Of a stretch of 64,000 nt of DNA, positions 14,435 to 26,722 are shown piece by piece; the first letter of the stretch is position 1; each line of letters starts with the position of its first letter. This DNA comes from Glebionis coronaria. Its lineage: Eukaryota > Streptophyta > Magnoliopsida > Asterales > Asteraceae. The notes under the pieces were generated by a model, which did not search any database, was not told the origin of the DNA, and saw nothing but the letters and a program-made list of their open reading frames with translations. The translations under genes and the position numbers were made by a program. The stretch spans positions 202,778,125 to 202,842,124 of the forward strand of contig CM046875.1 in the NCBI GenBank assembly GCA_025667525.1, in the 5' to 3' direction.

Positions 14435-15164
14435 CATAAACACCTACATACAACAACAATTTAAGATCATACATCAAGATTTTTATCCAAAAATGGGTTT
14501 TTCAAAAATGTTCATGTATGTAGCTAAATTTCATACCAATGGATAGAGAATGAAGAGATTAAGATGGGTCTTTGATTGCTTTTTAAAGATTCAAGCTAAA
14601 TTTTGAAAAATCAAGGGTGTTTGGTGGTTGTGGGTTGACGGGTGAGAGAGAAGGGAGGGAAGAGGGAGAGAAAAATTTTGGTGGAATGTGTTTGTGTGTG
14701 TTTTTAGTGTTAAATTTTCCTTTTATATGGAAAAAGTTTAGGGTAGTTTTTGCCAATTGTGATTCTTTTGGACCAAAGTGCAAATACTTTGTTAAAAAGC
14801 GGGAAATGACTATTAGTCACTTTTGAAAATTTTTACGGGTCTCGGGTTTCATAAAAATGCTTCTCAAGACTTAAAACGCACACAAAATATGATATTATAT
14901 AGTCCCGGCACGACTTAATACGAAATTAAAATAAAACGTCAAAATATTAAACATCGACAAGTTTAAAATAAAATGTAAAATTTCTCGGGCATCCGTCGAT
15001 ATCGTCATCACTAATAATCCTCGCAACGCGTCAAAACGTAAAAATAAAATTTCAACATCATCTAAATCAAATTACCAATCGTCATGACAATCAACCTCGT
15101 CAAAAATTTCAAAAATATACGTAAAAATATAATTAAATAATGACCATGGTTTTGGGTTGTTACA

Positions 15165-17717
<2,553 letters not shown>

Positions 17718-17723
17718 CGGCGT

Positions 17724-17744
17724 AACCCGCCCAATGGGCGGGTT
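17724..17744 (-). other. Helitron 3' hairpin
   Basis: Perfect 9-bp inverted repeat AACCCGCCC / GGGCGGGTT with a 3-base loop. It is separated by six bases from the terminal CTAA on the minus strand, the expected terminator-hairpin position for rolling-circle transposition. Confidence 0.85.
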
Positions 17745-18061
17745 CGTTTCGTAAGTCTTTTTTAAGTGTACTTTGTGTTTTACGTTATATATTTGCTGGT
17801 GTCTTTTTTCTCCTAATTATTTTTAGGCTCTGGTGACCCAACGCACGTGTTTTTTTTAAACACATTTTATTAATTAATTGATTGTTTGTTTTGTATTTTT
17901 GTTAAGAGTATTTTTGTGTTTTAGTGTTATGTATTTTTTTAATGTTTTGGGCACCAAACAGAGTTGTTTTTTTATATTTAACAACGGAAAAATAATGGGT
18001 GTTCATCCAGTTTGAGAAAATATTTTTTTTTTAAACTATTTGTTAAAAAAGTACTTTGATT

Positions 18062-18332
18062 TAGGGATGAACACGGTACAGATATCGTATCGAATTAGTG
18101 GTACCAATTTTTTCCTGAACATAAATTTGTGGTAGCGGTACCATGCTGAACTTCATTTTTGGGGAATTTGCCAATTTGGTACTGATCCCGTACCGAATTA
18201 ATGGTACCAATATTTTTTCACCTTATTTTGTATCTCGGTACCTTACCGATCAGGATTCAAATACCGAGAATCGATACCGTTCCGGTATGATTTTGGTTCG
18301 GTTCCGAGATTCGGGTCGAAATGCCCATCCTG
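18062..18332. mobile_element. hAT-like MITE nested in the Helitron
   Basis: 271 bp bounded by an exact 8-bp duplication CTTTGATT (18,054-18,061 and 18,333-18,340). Ends are imperfect inverted repeats (TAGGGATGAACA; the right end reversed reads CAGGATGGGCA). The interior is rich in GGTACC-like palindromic phrases (ggtaccaat, cggtacc). No coding capacity; the 75-codon ORF across it is chance. The 8-bp duplication and the short CA/TAGGG-type TIR indicate the hAT superfamily. Confidence 0.8.
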
Positions 18333-19099
18333 CTTTGATTTTTATTTTTATTGTTGACAATAGTATGTAACATACAAAAAATCAAGTATAATCTTTGAAT
18401 AAATGTTTGAGATTTAGTGTTCTACGTATTATGTCAAAATCTAGGCACGTAGAAGTTTTATTTCGTCTCATTTGGCGTAATGTTTACAATGATGACTTAA
18501 GAAAAAAAAAAGTTAAAAAGTGAAAGAATGTTAGTCTTTATCCACGGGAATTTTTGTATGTAGGCCAAAGTGAAAGTGTTTATGTATACATGGGACTTTT
18601 AAAGCTTGTTCTTGTTGATCCACTGATAGCAGGGGTAGTTTTCAATTTTCTGTAACCTCACTTTTTAAAGTTCTACACAGACGTACGAGCAATCTTAGAA
18701 GTTGAAGGTCGTCTGGCTATTAATAATACTATTAATTTTCTGCATATGTACAAATCTAAGCCAATGACCCCATGATTTCATGATATTTTAGTTCTCAAAA
18801 AATGGTTTCCAGCTTATTATATTAGCACTGATATTTCTCAAACAATGGTTTAGGAATAACTGAGCACAAACACATGATTCATGTACTTATATTTTCTGAA
18901 TTTCAGATCACAAATGATAGATTAGTACAGCAGACCACTTGTGTCCATACACAAAATTAAATTTTAGTCTTATGGAAGTGCACTTACAACTGGGCATATA
19001 AATCTAAAGTGTATCAAACTGCTATGAAACTACATATGTATAAAATAACAGCTCTTTATGTTTAATTTTCTATTTCCATTTTTCTGAAAACCATATAAT

Positions 19100-20930
19100 T
19101 TTGTATTTCCTTGTTTGTTGACGCTGCCGCCTCGGATTAGTCAAAGTGATGTCGCCAAAACTGCCGTTCTCTACATTATAAACTTAAAGGAATTAGATGA
19201 CTGTTATCCTTGTGGCCTCAACTTCTGTACGTCCTGGTGGCATTTTACATTTTCTGATATCTCATGAAAAGTTCTATTCATATTTGATATCCCCTTTCCA
19301 CTTGTACTTCATGTCATCAACCATCTGTTACAGGAATGGCATAAAAAGTATTAAAAGGTAAAATGGGTATATATAGCAGTAAGCATCTAAGATTAGATAA
19401 CAAATCCACTGACCATTTCACCACATAAGATTACGATATACAAATAGAATGGTTTCACTTTGATGTAACTTGGGATGTTTTGTCTGTCATTAAACACCTA
19501 CTGCTTCGTAAGTTCAGTAAAGTGACAAATAGGTTTCATCATTTTCTATGTATTTATGCAGTTGTTACATCCGATAGTTGTAATGCCTCAGTAGATGCTT
19601 CTTTGGCCCATGGGTCTAAAACTGCTACTCGCTGACAATAACTTCAAATTCCTCGCCAAATCTGTCATAGCAAAAAGAAATCACAGGCAAAACATTTTGT
19701 GACTTTATATACGCAATAGGTATACACATTTCAGCAACTTATTGGCGAAAGAGGTGTTTTTACTGCATTTGGTTGGCAGGAATTAGTGTTTAAAAATGAA
19801 ACAGAGGATCAAAAATAATTTTGTGTGTGTAAAAAAACCTGGACTATGTTTTGTGTTTAAGCAAAGGAAGTTAATTTGAAGGTAGACAACACTTACCAGG
19901 GTAGACGCCAGAAAATGTATGAGCCTTTTCATCAATTCATCAACAGGCAAAACAAAAATTGACTCATCTTTGTGTTGTCCTAATAACAAAAAGTGTAGAG
20001 TAAAAAAAGATACAACTTTTATGTGGGCAGTTCACACGATGCTGAGAGTAAAACTTCATAGTGCAGGCATGAGAAGTACAATCATCAGTAATCAACGAAT
20101 GCTAAAAGGTATGAAAGGATTATTAACAAATGCAAATGAATAGAACTCGTAGTAAACTCTGCTCGAATAAAAAAAAAACTTACATCTGATTCAAAATGGT
20201 CATCCGTTCCTATTTCATAGGAAAGCTGCGATTCTTTCATTTAACAAAAGTATCGAATAAAACTTTGGTAACACTACTTGATCCACAGATATATCAGATA
20301 CTTTCATTCGAGCATACGTGGGATACATAATGACCTAATTCCCAAAGACGATGATATAAAGTAGTAAAGTAGTCCTGCTAATGGGGTGGATATATTGACC
20401 ATAAGAAGTCGAAGAGCACCACAAGCCTAGAAAGCAACTAATGCAAAACATGGGAAAAAGCTTTGACCTCTAAGAAGTAGTCCTGTCCTGTCCATATCCG
20501 ACACCATTGTAGGGTTTTCTCGTCCGATTGAACTGCATGTCTAAAAAGGTTTCTATGAAGTCATAATAACGACAATGATGGAATGTTAAAAAGTTTCAAT
20601 TTATAGCGTGTCAAATTAGTACATGCTGAAAATATGATGTCAACTCGTTAGTTGCAGAAAATATGATGTCTGCACGCATAATGCAAACATCATTTATGTG
20701 ATGTTAATCCGGTTGCAGCTTCGAAGCATCTTGGAGACAAAAGAAAAATTGAAATAGAATGTGAATATCTGCAATAAGGTGAAAAAAATGAGATCCCTAA
20801 ATCTAATCACCATTACACCACCGACTGCTGAATCAGCCGCCTCTGGCTCCAATTGCAAATGGATCGATTGTGATATATAACAAATATTTATATCCTTGTA
20901 AGATACAGGCTAATGATAATTAATGTATAT
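19100..20930 (-). pseudogene. Unidentified captured gene fragment, exon-like pieces
   Basis: On the minus strand several short coding-like pieces are bordered by splice-like signals. One near 20,235-20,180 reads KESQLSYEIGTDDHFESD and ends at GTAAGT. One near 19,981-19,900 reads QHKDESIFVLPVDELMKRL and is followed by GTAAGT after an upstream TTATTAG acceptor. A terminal-like piece near 19,308-19,275 reads MVDDMKYKWKGDIKYE and stops. Exon phases do not join cleanly as I read them, so parts are damaged or mis-assigned. I do not recognise the protein. Orientation matches the laccase and KH fragments, which supports capture by the same Helitron. Confidence 0.4.
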
Positions 20931-21324
20931 TCTTTTATAGTTATAATTAACAGATAGAATCAATTTCGTGAGTTTTTTATATAAAAAAAAAGAAAAAAAA
21001 TCATACCTGTATTAGTATTAATCGTGAATCAAAGGATTAAAGAAAAACTTAATTGGGGTAACAGGGTTTTGGTTTTGAGAAGAGAAGCATTTTTTAAGAA
21101 TAGGGTTTCTTTCACCTTAGTGCAAAGTCAGATGGTACGTCATTAGGGGTTCGTGTTTATTATAACTATCAGGGTCCCTGCTGTTAAAAGTTGGTGGATG
21201 AGGCACTTTTGTAGGCTCAGCAACATCATTAAAAGTTGCAAAATCTTTAATAGGCACACCATAGGCACTTCCAATAAACATTCTTAAATACCCCCTTATT
21301 GTGTTTGCAAGTTCCTGGTAATCA

Positions 21325-22310
21325 TAAATTTATCTCAAGGTCTGTTACCGAGTGGTCCTCCTCCAACTCAACAGGGCCGCAATCAAGAATTTGGCATTTG
21401 AGTTGAGTTTTTTTGGTCTTGAAGAGAACATTGTTCGTATGGCTTGGTATGATGTAGATTGTATCCGTTTCAAAGCACTTTACATAGCTTGCATTAGCAT
21501 CAACAATTGTATATGTATGGTTTGTAATTTTGAAAAAGAGTTCATCATTGAGAGCAACATTGATCAACCGAAGGAGGTATGTCTTCCCGGGTTTCACCTT
21601 AAGGCGGAAAGTTTCTACATATAGATAAATGTTCTTAGCCTGCGCACAAGAAATCAAAATGAAATAATGAAATTATATAGATTAACTATAACTAATTACC
21701 CTTTGGTGATGAACAATTTTATAACGGGCTAGGTTGGCCGTTAATGGTATAAGCATCCGAATTATTCGGGCCAACTCCTATCTGAAGGGCGTGGTTGATC
21801 ACAGCCTTGGTATCATTGTTCCACCATTCACCTATTAACCAAAGCAGTATGTTTAGTATATGAATACAACCTTTGGCTCAAGGTTTATTATACGTAATAG
21901 GGTTCCATTAATACCAAATATAATCGGGAATTCCTTGTAAGGTTTTACAAAGGATAAGTAGTATTGAGCCTAGGGAGTATGACAATAGGGCCAATCACGT
22001 ACCAGTGGATTTTAATACTATTTGAGACATGATTAACCACTTTTATCACCAATTGGTCACCTTCCCTAGCGATAATCCTCGGGCTCAAAAACTGTCCATT
22101 GGCAGTTATTATGCTTTTCGTTTGTCAAAACGTCAACATTTTGCATCCGTATCTATAAACACAAATATTGTTTCAATAAGGCATGTACATGTATCGAAAA
22201 TTAAAAAATCTAAGCCAGCCTTAAACTTACGTCAAACTTGTAGTGTTGGGTAATGCTCATAGCAGTATTTTGTGCCCTTGCAACATCAAAATGCTAAAAA
22301 AATGAGTACT
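21325..22310 (-). pseudogene. Laccase gene fragment (5' half, introns retained)
   Basis: Laccases are secreted multicopper oxidases that couple monolignols in the cell wall. Four exon pieces are visible in order on the minus strand. 22,310-22,237 reads ...ITQHYKFD and ends at GTAAGT. About 22,160-21,950 reads [19 protein letters not shown] and then [13 protein letters not shown]. About 21,832-21,702 starts after a TTAATAG acceptor and reads [19 protein letters not shown], then [11 protein letters not shown]. 21,657-21,385 reads [20 protein letters not shown] and then [10 protein letters not shown]. Introns with plant-like ends separate them, so this is a genomic fragment, not a retrocopy. It carries stops and frame errors, the copper motif HWHG reads HWYV, and the C-terminal half with the remaining copper ligands is absent. 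It cannot make an active enzyme. Confidence 0.85.
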
Positions 22311-22789
22311 AAATGCCACTGATCAAGATATCATGAAGACACTCTTCGATACCAGCTGAAATATATTTTATCGGGGTATGAATTCCCTTTTATCCAAAAA
22401 AATACCAGCTGAAATATTACCATTCTTTATACTTTTATCTTGCCCCCTTTTCTACAGTTATTATTAAAGCAGCTTGAGCCTCTGCAATCTCATCAGAAGA
22501 CATCATCTTAAGGGGGTGTTTGTTATTACAAAAGTAAAAAAGTCCTGAGTTAAGCTGGAACAGTGACCTCATAATTATAAAGCATTGGCAAAAAGAAATT
22601 ATTTCTATTCAGAGTTAGATATTAGGCTAAACATGCAACATAACAGTTACAAAAGTATACCTGTTTAACCATCTATGCAAAATATTGCACAATTGCATGG
22701 TGGATTTGGATGTGTTCGCTTCTCAACAGAAAACACACACACGCAGAGAAATATAAGCACAAAAATACGGCAAGAGCGGAACATACTGC

Positions 22790-23120
22790 TCAATATAAAT
22801 CCTTGAAGCAAGCTCTGGGCTCTATCAGCTTCCTCTAGGGTACCAGATATTTGGATAACATGCTCTGTTACTTCTGAACTCGAATCAAGCGGTTTAACAT
22901 TCACCCCCGAAAGCTTATTTGAAATTAATTATAAAAATAAAAGTCAGAAGATGTTATTAATATTAATTATGATTGGAGGATAGCTTTGAAGTTAGGGGGA
23001 GATAGGCTTACTTCACTAATCTGAGCAAGCTTATTTCTCGACTTTGTAATGAGCTTTGGGACTGCATACTCTGGTATGACTACTTCCACTATACTTCTTG
23101 TAACCAGTGGCACAACAATC
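22790..23120 (-). pseudogene. KH-domain RNA-binding protein fragment (two exons)
   Basis: Two exons on the minus strand encode one C-terminal KH domain of the plant HEN4/PEPPER/RCF3-like family. Exon 23,120-23,012 follows a TTCTTTTCAG acceptor, reads VEVVIPEYAVPKLITKSRNK then LAQISE, and ends at a GTAAG donor. Exon 22,913 to about 22,790 follows AAATAAG and reads VTEHVIQISGTLEEADRAQS then LLQGFIL. In the first exon the usual KH loop GxxG position is KSRN. These proteins bind pre-mRNA through several KH domains. Only the last one is present here, so the piece is not functional on its own. It lies just upstream of the laccase piece in the Helitron. Confidence 0.85.
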
Positions 23121-23777
23121 CTGAAAAGAAATAAAAAAACTTGGTTATGGGTTATATGGTTAAGTTGCATCAATTGATTTGTTTAATGTTTCACTACCTG
23201 AGGGATAGTTTGAGTAACCACAGTTTTTGTTTAGATGAACATGAAATCTTACATCAGAAAGTACATGAAGATCAAAAAAAAAAATATAGTTGCAATAAGG
23301 TTTTGAGAGAAAATATACCTTTTAGATTAAATAAAGAAGATGATAAACCTGAAAAACAAACATATGGATCCGAATCTAAAACAGTTCATCATTACAGTTT
23401 TTAGAAAGTTAGGTTTTTAATATACCTTCACAAATTAAAGAAGATGATCAAGCTGCAAAAAAACAAATCTGCACAAAAAACAACCAATAAAGACTAAAAA
23501 ACACAACATAAATACAATTATGAATATGATCATGAATGATACAATGAATAACATACATGTGATCTCGTTTAAAGTCATATGTTAGGATCCAGGGTTGGAA
23601 AAAAGAACCTGTAGAAAAGAAATTACGTATATTATTGATATTATGATTATGTAAAAGTTATATTAGAAGAAAAGATAATATTTGTCAAAGCTATATTCAA
23701 GGGAAAGATATGTTTTTAATTCAAATCAGGGAATGATATTAAACTTATATATTTGGTTTTTAAATATCAAACACGAC

Positions 23778-23850
23778 TTCTAGCTTAGTCTAGTGGTTGT
23801 GTATGTTGTTATTATATCCCCAACCCGGGATCGAACCCAGCTATGGACAA
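23778..23850 (+). other. tRNA-derived SINE-head-like sequence inside the Helitron
   Basis: The stretch has an A-box-like TAGCTTAGTCTAGTGG and a B-box-like GGGATCGAACCC about 35 bases apart, as in the Pol III promoter of tRNA-derived SINEs. No clear tail or duplication is seen. It may be a 5' SINE fragment. Confidence 0.45.
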
Positions 23851-24156
23851 TAAGTTTACACATTTTAATATTTATAAAAAAAACCTACAAAACCTGATTT
23901 TTTTCAGACCGGCCCGTCCCAAACGTGAACCGGACCGGTCCAGACCTACAAAACGCGATTTTCAAAACGCAGATTTCATAAGCGCGTTTCCAAAACGCGA
24001 TTTTCAAAAAACTGCGATTTCAATCCCGAATTTCGTGGAATTTGGAGATTTTCTAGGAAATTCTGAAATACTATTGGCTAAAAGATGTGACTGGGATATG
24101 ACTGGGATTGAAACTGTGGTTTCAAATCATAATTATACCTATATATAATATAGAGA

Positions 24157-24174
24157 TATATATATATATATATA
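24157..24174. repeat. TA microsatellite, right side of the Helitron target
   Basis: A short TA run that continues the tract at 17,592-17,713 across the Helitron. Confidence 0.9.
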
Positions 24175-24896
24175 TTATTCTTCCGTCGGTGAATTTCTCA
24201 TTTCAACCAATCGCAAATTCTCGTTGATTTCTCGTCCTCAGTTCTGCTAAAATCTAACATCTTCAAATCTTAATATATCCTCAATAACACCTTCAGAATT
24301 TAATACACCATCAATAACACTTTCAGAATTTCAATAAAATTCTAACTCAATGATTACCAGATAAGAATATACAATTTACTGCATCTAAATCTTAAATCTT
24401 ATCAGCATTTCCAAAATATAGGCTGTAATAGCAGCAACATTCCCTTCATATTGATCTTCCATTATCTGAATAATTCCTTTATTCAATCTCCTTTACCGAA
24501 ATGAAAACATTTCATTACCACAGAAATACCAATTTTTATACCATATTCCTTGTTATTCCTTCAGCAGCTCGACCTCCAGCTAGCCAATACTTACATCAAG
24601 TAAATAGATAATTACTTAAGTGGTATAAAATATATGTGATCTACACATCATACCTCCTGTTTACCCAATTTATAGCAACTGCTTGAATATTATCTCTTCT
24701 TATCTTAGACTATTAAATTCCAAGTTTACCTTCTATTAGAGGAAATAAATTCCTATTCCTTATTGTCATTCGCAACAATACCATTCCTTTACCCTTTTCT
24801 GCCACACGTAATTTCGAATCAGGATCAATCTTTAAATTACCATCTCTTTTCGTCTAGTCGAACAACCCAACTGACTATCGATATATTAAACATCCA

Positions 24897-25337
24897 TCAG
24901 TTACTCGAACTTACCCATATAGTTTCACCTTTCCAATTACCATCAATATTCGTACGGCACTCTTCACCGCATCTCTTCTCATTCCTAATAATCCAATACA
25001 CAGACATCCTTTTAAAATCATGCAGAATAACAACAGCATCTCTAATTGGAACAGCAGCATCTTCAGTCTCAGCAGCATCTTCAGTTTCAGCAACATCTTC
25101 AGTTTCAGCAACATCTTCAGTTTCAGCAACATCTTCGGTTTCAACAACATCTTCAACTAAAACAGCAGGATTTTCAATCTCAGCAGCATCTCGTCTCCTC
25201 TCAGCACTATCAGCTTCAAACAATCTAACAACTATTCCCACAATCATATAATCTACTCTAATGGTTGGCAACCTTTGGAGACATATTTCAAGATACTCAA
25301 TCACACACACAGGAATCCCTGCTAATGACAGAAACAT
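24897..25337 (-). CDS. Element B ORF of unknown function with acidic tandem repeat
   Basis: A 146-codon minus-strand ORF in the interior of element B. Residues of about 55-95 contain five to six copies of a six-residue unit (VAETED and variants) encoded by an 18-bp minisatellite at about 25,047-25,160. No retroelement domain is recognisable. It lies downstream of the 170-codon ORF in the same element. It may be a remnant of an element-specific protein or a chance ORF stretched by the repeat. I cannot assign a function. Confidence 0.35.
   Translation of the reverse strand: MFLSLAGIPVCVIEYLEICLQRLPTIRVDYMIVGIVVRLFEADSAERRRDAAEIENPAVLVEDVVETEDVAETEDVAETEDVAETEDAAETEDAAVPIRDAVVILHDFKRMSVYWIIRNEKRCGEECRTNIDGNWKGETIWVSSSN
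25047..25160. repeat. 18-bp minisatellite (tcttcagtttcagcaaca units)
   Basis: About six tandem units of 18 bp with few changes. The unit length is a multiple of three and stays open in three of the frames, which creates long ORFs on both strands. Confidence 0.85.
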
Positions 25338-25716
25338 ATCTCACTCAACTCTTTCCATTGTTATCACATACGAAAGAGACTTGACAGTATACACATCTAG
25401 ATAGAAAGAATAGGATCTTTTCATCAAGATATAACATGAATACTGCATACGCCAACAACACAATGCTACCTAAATTCCACAATCACCTTACAAAAGAAAA
25501 GATACAAAGACACATCAAAATACTAAAGGGTAATAGTAGATTTCATCCATAAATCTGAGAAAATCGCAACGAAACCTTGTCACTAATGTCACTTACCCTT
25601 ACCATCCTAAACAACAACAATAATAGTAATCCATCACAATACTACCTCACAACATCTAGATAATCCAAATACAACACAATAATACATAAACTGAAATGCA
25701 ACAAAGATCCATCACA

Positions 25717-26229
25717 TCACTCCATAAGATGTGGTCCATCACTTTCTCCAACTTGGCTCGTTCCTGCTTCATCTTCATCTGGTCCTAACTTGCAGCACCT
25801 CCCTTTTGGATCTAAACACGGTGGATTCCTAAATCCATACTTCAAAATTCCTCCTTGACACGGCGGATCTATCATATAATGAAAATTAGCATACACCTCA
25901 CTATCCTGAAACTTCCAATGTGGTTCAAGATACGGCCCAAGATGAGCTACATATTCACTTAACCTGCGAAGCCTATCTATCTCTTTCTGATACTTCTCAA
26001 AGTCAGTCCTATAACTTCTCACTTCTGCTCTAACCTCAGTTCTTCCAACCTCACTCTCAGTCATATAATTATCACTATCAGATTCTACAACATTTTTCTT
26101 ATCATTCGTATCATCCTCGTAATCTAACCATCCATCTGAAATCTTATGATCACCTACATACTGATTCTGTAAACTCCATTGACCTACAACAAATCCCCCT
26201 TTCTTGACGTAATATGGTATGTCAGACAT
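25717..26229 (-). CDS. Element B first ORF, unknown (possible gag-derived protein)
   Basis: A 170-codon intact ORF, the first of any size after the primer binding site of minus-strand element B (leader of about 480 nt). It starts MSDIPYYVKKGGFVVGQWSL. The N-terminal half is acidic (DYEDDTNDKKNVVESDSDNY), the middle is charged and possibly helical (YQKEIDRLRRLSEYVAHLG), and the C-terminal part is rich in Cys, Gly and Pro (PPCQGG, NPPCLDPKGRCCKLG) with an acidic tail. It does not show the CX2CX4HX4C knuckle. Position suggests a gag-like role, but I do not recognise a family. The start is the first Met after an in-frame stop. Confidence 0.45.
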   Translation of the reverse strand: MSDIPYYVKKGGFVVGQWSLQNQYVGDHKISDGWLDYEDDTNDKKNVVESDSDNYMTESEVGRTEVRAEVRSYRTDFEKYQKEIDRLRRLSEYVAHLGPYLEPHWKFQDSEVYANFHYMIDPPCQGGILKYGFRNPPCLDPKGRCCKLGPDEDEAGTSQVGESDGPHLME

Positions 26230-26706
26230 TTTCTGAAATCACAGAAAATTCAAAAGTACATAAGGTCATTATTCAAAAATATATATGCAATGCATAACCA
26301 TGCAAATGCAAATGAATTACGTATGCAAAATATATATGTATGCGATGCAATAATTATGCAAATGCAAATAATTAACGTATGCCAAATATATATGTATTCG
26401 ATTGCAATGCATTGCAAATGATAATTATACAATATTCATAAAGATGAAATTATGATGAAATTATGATGAAAGTACTCCACGTCCTTTGATTAATACCAAT
26501 ACCTCATTGCAGTATTTACTTAATAAATACTCAAGAATTCACAACAATTATAAGGGATACATCTATAATAACAAAGCATAACAAAAATAAATAATCTTAC
26601 CGGAGCCTTGCAAAGAAGTTGCTTTGCTTTTATAAAATACTTTTGACACCAAAGTTATAGTTTAGGACATTTTTTAAAAATCGACCTAATTTGCTATAAC
26701 TAAAAA

Positions 26707-26720
26707 GCTCTGGTTACCAA
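26707..26720 (-). other. Putative primer binding site of element B
   Basis: On the minus strand TTGGTAACCAGAGC follows two bases after the 5' LTR. It resembles, but does not equal, the initiator Met tRNA type TGGTATCAGAGC. Confidence 0.55.
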
Positions 26721-26722
26721 TC

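Noticed and set aside
18143..18370. 75-codon ORF
   Set aside because: It runs through the hAT-like MITE and its duplication; it is non-coding.
19632..19638. GCTGACA in the Helitron as part of the copia motif set
   Set aside because: It is isolated, with no 21-nt neighbour, so chance is sufficient.
21325..23120. Functional laccase or KH-protein genes
   Set aside because: Only parts of each gene are present, with stops, frame errors and a lost copper-site residue, all within Helitron borders.
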